Part shown: positions 35,511 through 45,986 of the stretch, in pieces
Layout of the letters: each line of letters begins with the position of its first letter
How positions within the stretch are numbered: position 1 is the stretch's first letter
Assembly (NCBI GenBank): GCA_947034885.2
Contig: OX344752.2
Location: 3,348,001-3,412,000, forward strand
DNA length: 64,000 bases
Direction: 5' to 3'
DNA from: Thuidium tamariscinum
Lineage: Eukaryota; Streptophyta; Bryopsida; Hypnales; Thuidiaceae
Translations under genes and position numbers: made by a program
The notes under the pieces: generated by a model
Database searches by the model: none
Told to the model about the DNA's origin: nothing
Seen by the model: the letters and a program-made list of their open reading frames with translations, nothing else

Positions 35511-36139
35511 GGAATTGAGCCACACACTAGTGAAGGACTGTGACTGCATTCATGCGTCCATAGTATTATTAAGGACTGGCCAACAAATTTGTATACTTGG
35601 GAATAAGAATGGATATGAATTGCTTGAAATTGAAGTGTTATTATTGTGTATTTCCTATTCCATTTCTGAATGCAAGTGACTTTAGCCACGATACATTAGA
35701 CTATTTGATCATTCCCCTAGATTTGAACCCCTATACTATAGTCCTGGGTTTTGTGGGATTTAGACAAAACTTAGACTACAGGTAGGCTTGGAGTATTGTT
35801 GTTGTCGTTGTGCTTCAGAGATGTTACATTCTATTTTTGAGCGTGCATTTTCCTTCTCAAGTCTAACATGCTTTCAATTCATCAAGTCTAACAGGATTTC
35901 TGAATTTCGTCACTGCTTTGAATTGATGACTCTCTTGCCTAGCTCTTGGCTTAACTGAAACGCGAGCTTCAACCCCAATGTCTACATATTCTTTTATCTA
36001 ATTTATTTGGTAAAGAATGTTTCTCATTTTGGCATCAGAGGGGGTTTGGATTGGGCGCAGGTGATAGTTCATGTATCTCAAATGTAAGAGTTGGTAAGCA
36101 CAGGCAAATCACTCAAAAAACCCGCATATAGGCTAAAAA

Positions 36140-36375
36140 TTTTGCCAATCGCAAGACACCTTAGTGTTTCAGTTTGCCAAAACAACAACCGAAGCAAGCA
36201 CCCAATCGCCAAAAACAACCTACCCTTGATATAGAATTCGCCATAAATAACATACACTTGCAAATAAATTCGCCATATACTACTTCTTGAAATTATCCTC
36301 ATCGCCACACTAAAACTACCTAAGGTAATAAAACTATTGCCAATTCCACTTGCAGCACATAAGACATGTCGCCTT
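36140..36375. repeat. Right subterminal TCGCCA cluster of the hAT element
   Basis: ATCGCAAG (36148), ATCGCCAAAA (36207), TTCGCCATAA (36238), TTCGCCATAT (36270), ATCGCCACAC (36301) and GTCGCCTTTT (36368) mirror the left cluster in word and, unusually, in orientation. Confidence 0.6.
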
Positions 36376-36411
36376 TTCATTCATTCGTAAAAACTGGAAA
36401 AAAATGCCCTG

Positions 36412-36419
36412 GTGCTAAC
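36412..36419. repeat. 8-bp target-site duplication, right
   Basis: GTGCTAAC, identical to 27915-27922. Confidence 0.92.
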
Positions 36420-38579
36420 CCATTTCCATTAAGCTTTTGTATGGAACCTCCTAACTTTTGTTGGACAAGGTTCCCTTGAAGCCTTGATGTGGAAATTGTA
36501 GGTTCTGAGTATAAATTAAGGTCCTATAAGTCTTCATATAACAAAATTCTTTTGTTTATGTTTCCGAAATCTAGAATTTGAGAAGCTCATACAACAAAAC
36601 TTTGAACCTAAGACTAACTTTTAGTCCTAGAAATTTGGGATGAATTCTGCTGATGGCAAAGCTTCGCTCTTGGTCAAAATTTTCCATTTGTAATTTGTTT
36701 AAGAAGATTCCCATACGGAGATTCAAGAGTGTTGGTTTGTCACCAAAATTGGGAGGCAATAGCCATAGGTTTTGTGGAACAAAAATTCCAAAGTTTTTAG
36801 ACCAACCAATGAACCAACATCACTAAGTAACGGAATGGATACCAACCATGAGGCCCACCGACAACTATTGGTAGCCAACCTAGCAGTGCACAACAATAAA
36901 AACATCAATAAAAAGCTATTTAATTAAACTAGCTCCCCCCAAAAATCACAATCAGTGGAAGAGCGGGGGACTAGCCCAATTTTTGAACTTCCATGCATGT
37001 AGAGTAGACAAATTTCTTTAAAACTCAAATTGGACAACTATGAGTGACTTTTGGTTTTTCAAAAAAGAGTGTAGAGTTGCCAAAGAAAGATTAACTTTCA
37101 TTTTTCTAATTTGAAGGTAAAAAAGGAAGTTTGCCAAGGAGAGTGAACCATAATTTATAAGAGAGAAGGTTGATCTAGGAGGTTGATTTTTACATAGAAA
37201 TTGTATAGCTAGAAAAGATGGACTTATTACAAAAATTTAGATTTAGAGAAGAACCACTATACCAAATTTCTAAAGTAGGCCTAGTATCAAATTATCAAAA
37301 GTCAACCAGGTTGACTTGGGAGGCTTGTTAACAAGCATACATCTATAATCTCTTGCTCTATTTATGAACTCTTGCTCTTTGGTTCTATTATGTCTCTCAA
37401 AAGTTGCAAATTCATAATCACAAATTCAAAACGAAGTGTTGAAATGAAGTTGTGAAGTTGGAGGTTGGAGATTAGGGGGGACGATAAAGTATAACATACT
37501 ATTAGAATATTAATCCAAATTCAAAGGTTTCGACTTTGTATTAAAGACAAATAAGAAAAAACAAAAAGAGGTAATAGTTTACCTTTGGAGATCCTCAAAT
37601 TAGTTATTGGGAGAAATATTCCTAAAGCAAATTGTCCTCGAGCACTTGTTTTATTTTTGATAGAATCTAGCAAGAATTTAGCCAATATTTAGGAATAGAT
37701 TTAAATTAGAATTAGTAATAATTTCATTTTCAAAATATATTTGAAAAAGAAAAGAAAAATATAAAATCAAAGAAGGTACCTTTCAAAATATATATATAAA
37801 AGAAGAAAAGGAGAAGAAAGGGAAGAAAAAAGAAAAGATTAGTTACTTCAATATTTCCAAACAAAGCACCAATTGGAAGCATGGAGGTTGTGCAACACTA
37901 CAAGGTTGAGATTATGGACATGGAAGTCACAATTGTTGAGGTTGGTCTCTAAATATTTTCCTCTTACTTTCTTTTCTGCAAAAAACACTTGAATTAGAAT
38001 TGGGAAGTGATAAATCAAAGTTAGACTATTAAGATCCTTAGAAAATTAGAAGCATTAATTGGAAGTCGTTAGAAAATTAAATTAGCTTTCCAAAAAGACC
38101 TTACAGTCAACTAGAAATGGGACAAAAACTATAGAAGTTATGGACGAATAAAAATTAGTTTAAAAATTGGATGAAAGTCAAAATTCATCTTAGAAGAATA
38201 TTAAAAAGAATCTAGAATTTAGAGATGAAGAAGTGAAATACTAAATATAAAGTAAGTCAAAGATAAAGAAATTAGCATGTAAATTTTGATGAATTGGTGT
38301 CACATTGTAAATGTATGTAATATATAAAATAAGGTTTTATTTGAGTTTTATTAAAATATTATAAAGAAGAAAGTGACGTCAGTTGGAGTGGCTTCAAAGA
38401 GAAGCCTTTTTTAATTTATTATAATGAACAAACTATAAAGAGGAGGAGATTGTCCTAGAACTTCAACAATTTAATGTAGTTTTTTTCTTTTCATTTTGAA
38501 TTTTGATATGTCAAACCGGAGGTGTTTTTTTGAGTTTCAAGATGAAGAGCTTGAAGCATAATGTGAATTCAAGTTTTTG
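36420..38579. other. Intergenic DNA upstream of the 38.6-kb frame
   Basis: No recognised genes. Around 38090-38230 the words ATTGGATGAAAGTC and AGAAGAAT recur near 42047-42110, hinting that the 38.6-kb frame sits in a larger repeat unit. No confident promoter was found. Confidence 0.35.
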
Positions 38580-38963
38580 ATGTTGCAATCGCCGGCTCAA
38601 CCTCTTGTGCCGCTAAATCTTAAATTACTGCATGAGCATCTACAAGATATTGCTGAGCCATCTATCCTCCAAAGTAACCTTGAGTTAAGAAGTCTTGACA
38701 TGGGAACTTGCAACATAATACTCATGATGGTGATTTTACTGCAAGTTGATTGTGTCGAGCCCAACACCAAAGATGTGACATTTGAAGGCTGCTTCAAGGC
38801 TCTTAATGACGACCAATATTTTTGTATGGTTAGGTCAGTTGGAGGAAGTCAAGGCCATAAATGTTGGTTAGATGGTCCGGTCAATCCTTTACTTAAAGAA
38901 AACTGTGCAGAATATGTTGCTGCAATCGTTAAGCACATCCTCACATTTCTACAAATCGAGTGA
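38580..38963 (+). CDS. Unrecognised 127-aa frame, paralogue at 20.4 kb
   Basis: The frame starts at ATG 38580 and ends with a TGA stop at 38961-38963. The product is mixed-composition and probably soluble, with no signal peptide or membrane span. It has an N-terminal Pro/Gln/Leu-rich part, a LLHEHLQDIAEPSIL helix-like stretch, a central GCFKALNDDQYFCM block and a C-terminal amphipathic end (VKHILTFLQIE). I cannot assign a family. It is real enough to have a second, decayed copy at 20385-20729 with the same protein-level blocks and a shared 3' flank. It may be the last exon of a gene or a coding remnant inside a repeat; no upstream exon was identified. It could be intact only by chance. Confidence 0.4.
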   Translation: MLQSPAQPLVPLNLKLLHEHLQDIAEPSILQSNLELRSLDMGTCNIILMMVILLQVDCVEPNTKDVTFEGCFKALNDDQYFCMVRSVGGSQGHKCWLDGPVNPLLKENCAEYVAAIVKHILTFLQIE

Positions 38964-39729
38964 TGTTCCTTTTCAAACTCTAGTTTTTAATCTCTAAGAG
39001 ACATATTAGATCCTTATTTCTTTGATTTCTTTGTCTAATAACATTTCAAAAATTAAATTATAGGCTTGAAGTTGTAGGAAGAAATAATGAAGGTAATTTA
39101 CTTTTTAGTAGAAGTTTAAGGTTTTCAATCTTTAAGGTTTGAATAGTAAGTTAGTGGTAGGATCTTATATGTTGGTCAATGGTTGTTAAGATGTCTTTGG
39201 GTTAATGTATGAGTTGAAATCCACTTGGTTGGGTGGTGGAAGTTGAAGATAAGATGGGGGTTAAGAAGGAGAGTCTTCTTCTTCCTTCTCTTAATTGTAG
39301 AGTAGGGGCCGAATGTTGAATTTATGAGCCATATCGTCATGTATTTTGGGAATTTGATAATAAAATTTTATGAGTGTGTTCTTCTTCTTCTTCTTATGAT
39401 TCTATGAAGCTATTATTTGTTGCATTTGGAGTTAGTATGCAAATATTGTGCTTATTGGAGTAGAAGAGGTTTGTTTGTAGTAAAGTTTGAAAGCAACCTT
39501 TTTTTGGGCTACCATAATTAATATGTTAGGAGGTTTCTAATTTTGATTCTTTGTATATTTGTGTATTGAGTTGTTAATTTTTTAAAGAGCTATCATACAC
39601 CTTGTTTGGAGTTAAAGAGTGAAAGTTATGTACTTGTGAAGTAGAATAAAAGAGAGTTGTTTTTTACTTAAAGAGAATAATTTTTAAATGACTATTGTAG
39701 ATAAGCTTTGGAGCTAATATTTAAATTAA
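38964..39729. other. 3' flank of the 38.6-kb frame, shared with the 20.4-kb locus
   Basis: 'ttagatcctt..tt.tttg' and 'aatttac.tttttag' match 20776-20881, which runs up to the TTAA element insertion. (TTC)n is present near 39381-39395. No further gene is seen. Confidence 0.45.
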
Positions 39730-40730
39730 ACAAACCCAAGGCTAATAGTATGATTCGTTCCTAGGGAGATGGTTAAGTAGGATTAATTTGCTAATAGGAC
39801 TAATTCCTAAAATAGGAAATTCAATCTTCAAATAGAAAACCAAGATCCAATTTAGAAATTTAGCAATCATTGAGACTACAACGACATCACAAAATAAATT
39901 CACATAGATCAAATTGATTGTTCCAAGCTCACATGACAACAAATAATATTCAACTAGTTGCATCGACAATCCTCAACAACCAATCATACAACTCGGATTC
40001 ATCATTATCCAACTCACACACACTTGACACCAATTCACCTGAAATATATTTCCATTAAAATTCCGAATTGGTAATTAAATCACCGTTTACAGATTCCACA
40101 ATTTGGTTCATTTCTAACTTTTGATCTATCTATTAAGCTTTGATCCACTCCAACTAAAACATCTCATCGTCATTACTCAGCAAATCCAACTAGGACACAA
40201 ACACAACATTCAAACACTCCGACCAACTTGAACTGACACGGATAACATTCCCAATTGGAAATCACACACGAACACAAGAACACACAAGAAAACAAAATAC
40301 ACAGCTTGACCGACTGGGACACGCAGTGGACTTTCACTCAACAGCCGGTAAAAGAAAAATGAATAAAAAATGAGACCAAATAGGAAAGAGGAAGATGGAG
40401 ATCAACCGCCTCAACCGACTCAGCTGAACTTCCCATTCAACTGAAATTCCAACTAGGACAAACTAAGCACCACATTACCTACTTGGACTAAATTGCAACC
40501 CAACCACTACTACTTGAATTTAACAATTTCAAAAATTTACTCAAAAAGTCACTCCAACTTGATAAAAATATATACAAAAACAACAAATTGGAACACAAAT
40601 TCTATAAAAAGCATACCAATCACTCTCAAAAAATACAAAAATATCCATACAAAAAATTTAAAAACAAATCCAACCAGACTATCTACAACTATAATAGTTG
40701 GACAATATGTAGTTTGAGTTTGAGATTTTG
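39730..40730 (-). repeat. Reverse-oriented motif-rich stretch related to 32.9-35.5 kb
   Basis: On the minus strand CTAGTTGG, CCAATTGG, CAAGTTGG and CAGTTGG words recur, and a GTCGGTTGAGGCGGTTGATC tract (about 40396-40420) recalls CGGTTCAAGCGGTTTTTCTC at 32931. The direction and order relative to the tract are the same as in the hAT-internal stretch. The similarity is in motif style more than in continuous alignment. Confidence 0.4.
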
Positions 40731-40837
40731 AGGGATTCTATAAGTTTGTGTAAGCTTTATATAAAGTTTTTACATTCTTCGTTTAAAGTTTTGATATGAA
40801 AGTTATAGAGTTTGGAGTGAAAGTATATTCAACTACC

Positions 40838-41235
40838 TTTCAAGTTGAGGCTACCAACTTCAACAAGCTATTACTTTTGGGCAGTATCTTTTTTGGTTTT
40901 GAGATTTAGACTTTAGAGGTATTATGGAGATTTGTTATTATCTTTGTATAAAGGTAAGATCCATCTGATTTGCAATTTTGAAGCAAACATGACACTCATT
41001 CAAAGTCAAACTTCATTTTCAAGGGTTTTGAGACACTTTTCTATTTGAGTTTGAGGCTGCCAGCTTCAACAAGCTATAACTTTTGAAAAGTATCTTCTTT
41101 GATTTTAAAATTTAGAGATATTATGAAAAATTTTATTATCTTTGTATAAAGCTAAGATTCGTCTGATTTGGAGTTTTGAGTAAATATGACACTCATTCAA
41201 AGTTAGACTTCATTTTCAAGTATTTGAAAAGATAC
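40838..41235. repeat. Two-copy ~200-bp tandem duplication
   Basis: The unit contains CTTCAACAAGCTATWACTTTTG, TTATTATCTTTGTATAAAG, CATCTGATTTG or CGTCTGATTTG, and ATGACACTCATTCAAAGT. The copies begin near 40838 and 41043. Confidence 0.8.
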
Positions 41236-43088
41236 TTAAAACATATTGTATATTTATATGGTATAACATATGGTCTATATAGTATTTATACATGTTTGTA
41301 TATATATAAATATACATATTTGTATTGTATACTCATACGCATATTTTGATACATTATATTATGCGTCTTTATATTGATTGCACTTCTACTTATATAAAAT
41401 GATATACTATTTATATTCTTTATATGAAGTTTGTACAGCAAATGTTATACTCATACTAATATGAAGTAGTATGTTGTGTTTCTTATCACCTTGTACTTTT
41501 TTGTATCTTCATATTCTTTGACCTATATTCATTTGCAACCAGAAACTTTGGGTTTTCCTAAAGCAAATTCTCTCGCCACAACATTGGTCAACATTTAAAA
41601 TTTATTCATAAAAAGTTTTTATCAAGAAGTACAAAATCAAAAATTTACCTTCTAGAAAGTAAGAGCCAAAAAGTGAAAGTCAAAGTGATTTTAGATCAAG
41701 AAGGTAAAAAAATTTGACAAATAAATTTTGATGAATTGGTTAACAATCAAAATTTATCCATGAAAATCGCATTTATCTAGAAGTTTTGAAGTCTAAAGGT
41801 TTTACTTTCATATATGGGTAAAATCAGACCCTTTAAAAAGATAAAATCAATTTAATTTAGAAAAAAAAGGAAAATTCCAAAAATAATAGCCATGCCAATA
41901 GGAATTTATCATTTAGAGAAAACAATTGTAAAAAAAGAAATTAGGATTGAAAGTAGCTAGGTTATTTTATAATCTTTTGTAAACTATCTTACACTTTGAA
42001 ACAAAGAAGTAAGATTTGGATGAAGTTTGGGATAAAATTAATTGAAAATTGGATGAAAGTCGACAAAAATTGACCAAAGTCCTTCAAAGTCAAAACTTGG
42101 ATAGAAGAATAGAAACTCAAAATTATAAAACAAACCAAATCAAATTTCAATAGTTAGAATAATAGAAATCAATGGATGAAGTTTTAAAGGACAAATTTAG
42201 AGTCAAACTTCATCTACCGATATCTTTCAGGAAACAAGCTTGGAAGGCTAAATTGGATTATTGCTTAGACACTTGTAGGATTTGAATTACAAATTATGAA
42301 CCTAATTGTGTATACTTTATTCCAGGAGTGTAAGTAAAGTGCCCACAATTGGTTTAGATTTACTAGTACTTTTAGCAGCAAGAATGATGCAAAAGGCTCA
42401 GCTAATCAATGCCATTTACCGTGCATTCATTTGAAATAAATAAATAAAAAGAAACTTAAGCCATGAGTTGTTGACATTAGAGAAAATTTGGACTCTTCAG
42501 AGGGGCCACTAAGAAGTGGCGGAAGGGACCCCTCATTACATTTATTTAGCATGAGGCAGAATGTTTCCCCTGTAGCTATGATGTACAAGTATTATGTGCT
42601 CAATAGTGCAACCAAACATCAGAGCTTTGAAATACAAGCTCTTCAATTTCATTGGACGAAAGCTATAAAAAACTGACATTTTCTACATGGCAGTGAAGAT
42701 ATTCACACAAGTTGAATGACATCTTCTATTAGGAATCGGGCATTTTATACAGAAATTGGACTTACACAAAAATCTTTACATAGACCGGCTTTTCAAAGTT
42801 AGGCGGCCCTTTGGAAAGTCCAAATTTCTCTAATGGTGGTTATCATTTTTGTAACCTGTGAGGAGTGCCTTGCTACTTGTGCTTCAAGGTTGACAAATTG
42901 GCATGTCCTGAGTAAATTTACATCCAAAGTCCGGATGCCTAGATGTAGTAGACGCATCATATGATGGACGGTAGATGGACAATTAGGGTGTTGAACAAGC
43001 TATTAACTGATCGGTTGCACAAGTGGTCGGACAAGGGGGGGCAAGCGGGAAGGCAAGTGTTATAGGGGACAAAAGATTGAACAAAGGG
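41236..43088. other. AT-rich intergenic DNA, no gene seen
   Basis: (TA)-rich words occur near 41250-41400. A 62-codon frame at 42488 has no recognisable similarity. Confidence 0.4.
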
Positions 43089-43344
43089 CTGGGGTGAAGA
43101 GGCCCCTTCTCTTGACTACAATAAGTCATTCCAAGGGGTGCAAGTAAAAATAGAAGCACCCTATTTTGTACCCAAGGAACTTACCCAATGCACTTACCTT
43201 GGCTAATTCGGGGCCTTTAGTTGCAATTTTTGCAAACTTGAATTGAGAATTAAAATTTTTTATTATGGGTGGAAAACAAAAATTTCATCATTTTCTGGCG
43301 TGGCCAAGCAAGAAGGGGTGAGTTCACCTTGAATGGACAACATG
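43089..43344. mobile_element. MITE-like element with GGTGAA/CCCCTTCT ends
   Basis: The left end, GGGTGAAGAGGCCCCTTCTC, is the rough inverse of AAGAAGGGGTGAGTTCACC on the right. The interior ('aagtcattcca.aggggtgcaagtaaa' and 'cttggctaatt..gg') matches the foldback at 5490-5885. Confidence 0.55.
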
Positions 43345-44235
43345 GATAGATACTTCAAAGAATGAATAATAAAACTTGTACTACAATGAAAGGGTTAAGT
43401 TATCAATTAACATTAAATGAATAGATGCTCTACATATCATGAGCACTTCAACACCTAAGCGTACATCATTTTCACTTCTAAGGCTTGTAATCACTTTCTT
43501 ATGTTTTTTTAACACAAGTGACTGGTTCTAGTTTCTTCTTTAAAATAGATTGACATGCATCAAGGGAAATTCTACTATGAAAGAACAATAATCTAAAATT
43601 TCACAACCTCAATCTTCAACTCTCAAACTTGACAAAGTAGTAGGATTCAAAGCCACCTCAAGTTTGCCTACTATACTCTCTAGTCCAAAAGAACCACACC
43701 CTTGGTATTACAAATCCACAACAAAAACATACAAGTGAACTGCACAAAGCATTTCTAAGCAAAAAGGTCACTCAAATGAATATCTTCCAACTCAAAATAC
43801 AAGTAAAGAAAAAATAATGACTAATCACTCTAATGACCTCCAAGGGGGAAAGCCAACCTTTAAATATCCTTCAAAGGGGTATCAAGGTTCCAAACCATAT
43901 GGCACAAATGCCAATCTTTCTAAGCCCTAATCTCTTCACAAGACAAAGTACAAAAAACCTAACCTCATAGTGAGAATAATCCTAACCCTCCTACACTTTG
44001 AATTCTACTTGGAACAAATTTAGATGCCTTAATTCACTAGTAGATGGCCCACATCATGACAACATCTATGTTAATGGTCATCAACATGAAGATATTTTTC
44101 GGTTCTTAAAACTCTTTATATAATCCATGTTGTTGTTCAATAGAATCTCATAGTAGAGGTTTCTTCAAATGCAAGTAAATTTGAAAGTTGCATCACCCTG
44201 GATCAAGTAGAAGGATTCATTGATTGTATTCGTGG
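43345..44235. other. Intergenic DNA, no gene seen
   Basis: No recognisable frame or element termini. Confidence 0.35.
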
Positions 44236-44720
44236 TCAGAAGTTATACTTTCCACAATTCCAAATCATTTTGTAAAATCTAGAGCTCATTAGTGAGTGAC
44301 ACTCGATATAAATCAAACAAACGAGTATTGTTTTCACAATACATGTGATATGGAAAGTGTGGCAATATTGGCCTATTATTGAAGTTCTCTTAAAGCCAAA
44401 AGCACATTGGGAAAGGCTACAATAAGCCTTTAAGATTTCACAAGGAGGATCACAAGTATACACTACTATCTTTTCATTCTCCTTGATGTATATTAAAAAA
44501 GTGTTGTAAGGCACCTATCTTTCTTCAAATTTCAAGGCCCAGTTGATGAGAGAAAACTCTTTCTTCTTTGTGTAGTTCAAGCGCTCGATCATCCTTTGCC
44601 AAAACATTGGATTCTAAAATGCATTGAAAGCGTGATATTCAATGAGGTAGATAATGGCTCGACCTCCAAACGTGACATTGGATGTTGTAGCACTTTATTC
44701 CCACCTTTGGAATGAAACAT
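44236..44720 (-). pseudogene. Possible decayed coding remnant
   Basis: On the minus strand the stretch from about 44700 to 44520 reads as protein-like sequence (an INWALKFEER segment preceded by RMIERLNYTKKKEF) with isolated stops. From 44514 to 44236 a 92-codon frame follows with CDPPCEILKAYCSL and further Cys residues. The composition looks more coding-like than its surroundings, but I cannot name a family. It could be a fragment of a transposon protein. Confidence 0.2.
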
Positions 44721-44959
44721 ACACAATTGGGCTCTAAATATTCTCTAACTCCTCTCGGTGTCTAAGCGTCAATCCATTGTATCTTCTAATCAATGCGGAT
44801 CTTTTTCCTACCTATCTAATTTGCCAATGGATTGGGCAATCAATCCAAACCTAGTTACTTTCAACTACTTGGATTTGCTCCCTAACTTCCAATCAACTTA
44901 AATAACTCCCCTCAAATCGTACCACCTCCTTGGGTGGACTTCAACTTGATAATTCTATC

Positions 44960-45075
44960 TTAATTTAACCTATTTGCCTTGCTAATTCTATTCACCTTCT
45001 AATTCTAATTTATTTTAATAATCCTACTTATCTTGCTAATTTAATTCATCTTCTAATTCTACTTTGATTTGCTAA
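44960..45075. repeat. Short degenerate tandem (CTTGCTAATTCTATTCACCTTC)
   Basis: Two to three units of about 50-55 bp built from CTTGCTAATT, TTCTAATTCTA and ATTTTAATAATCC. Confidence 0.55.
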
Positions 45076-45795
45076 TTCAACTTCCCAAAGTTAATGCAAA
45101 GGAAGAGGGACTAGGGGCCTATCTCTTACGTCTTTGTGCTTGGAGCTTCCATTCTAATGTCTTTCCACACCATGTAGGTTTTTTGCAATCAATTGTGGGG
45201 TTAAAGGTTTCCCCCCTCGGTCTCCCTTGCCGCTCTCGCCTTGAATGGCCCGTTCTTCAATTATTCTAATTTTCTCCTCCTTCCAACTATTCTAATTTTT
45301 TCCAAGCCTACCTAATTTCCCTTAAGTCGTGGTTTTTGTGTTGGACCCCCCAGTTTTAGATTCCAACTCTAGACCCAACCCTTGCTACCCAGCCACCTAG
45401 CGGTCCTATTGGCCTTCGATGGGATTTGGGGGTCTACTAGGAAGTTTGGAGGTTTACTAGAGGGTCTATTAGGGTGCTATGGGTGTTGTGGGGTCCTAAC
45501 CTTGGTTTTTTGGCATACAAATTGCTATAATTTGGAGAAATAATTCACTACTATTTGGTAAAATGATGGGAGGCTTTGTACTATTGTAGTTCCTCGCCTT
45601 CTTTTCTATCATTCTCCAAAATAATGGGACTTTCTAAATTTTTGGATACAAAACCTTGGATAATTTCAAAAACATTTCAGAAATTAAATTCCTTAGAACT
45701 CAAATTCCAAGTAAGACTTTTTTGCCGCTAAAGGGGTTCAAAGCTTCGTTAACATATCCGTTTTGACACACTACTAAGACCTTAATAAAGTAATT
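45076..45795. other. Intergenic DNA, no gene seen
   Basis: Short imperfect repeats (GGGTCTAYTAGG) occur near 45430-45475. A 66-codon frame at 45069 is unrecognised. Confidence 0.35.
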
Positions 45796-45986
45796 TGACC
45801 CTTAGGGGGTTCAAAGTTCTGCCATCCCTATGGAACTCACTCAAAATTTCCAAACAAAGAGAGGAGGGAGAAGAGAAGATACTAAGTGATATGACCCCTA
45901 AGGGGTTCAAAGATTCACCATCCCCATAGGACTCAGTTAAAATTTCCTAATAAGAGAGGATGGAGAAGAGATGTTGCTAAATGAAC
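45796..45986. repeat. Two-copy 96-bp tandem duplication
   Basis: TGACCCTTAGGGGGTTCAAA at 45796 and TGACCCCTAAGGGGTTCAAA at 45892 start the units, which share GAACTCA.T.AAAATTTCC and AGAGAGGA..GAGAAGAGA. A third partial start (AAGGGGTTCAAAG) lies near 45736. Confidence 0.85.

Larger units (their letters stand above)
27923..36411 (+). mobile_element. Complete hAT-superfamily transposon (~8.5 kb)
   Basis: The ends are TAGGGAATTTTTTTT (27923) and the inverse of CAGGGCATTTTTTTC (36411), giving about 13 of 15 matching bases. The identical octamer GTGCTAAC abuts both ends. An 8-bp duplication, CAGGG-type ends, an internal hAT transposase (28656-31745) and TCGCCA-rich subterminal regions on both sides all fit the hAT superfamily. 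The element is long for hAT because 4.7 kb of non-coding DNA follows the transposase. The transposase is broken, so the copy is not autonomous now. Intact ends and a perfect duplication mean the two boundaries belong to one insertion event. Confidence 0.9.
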
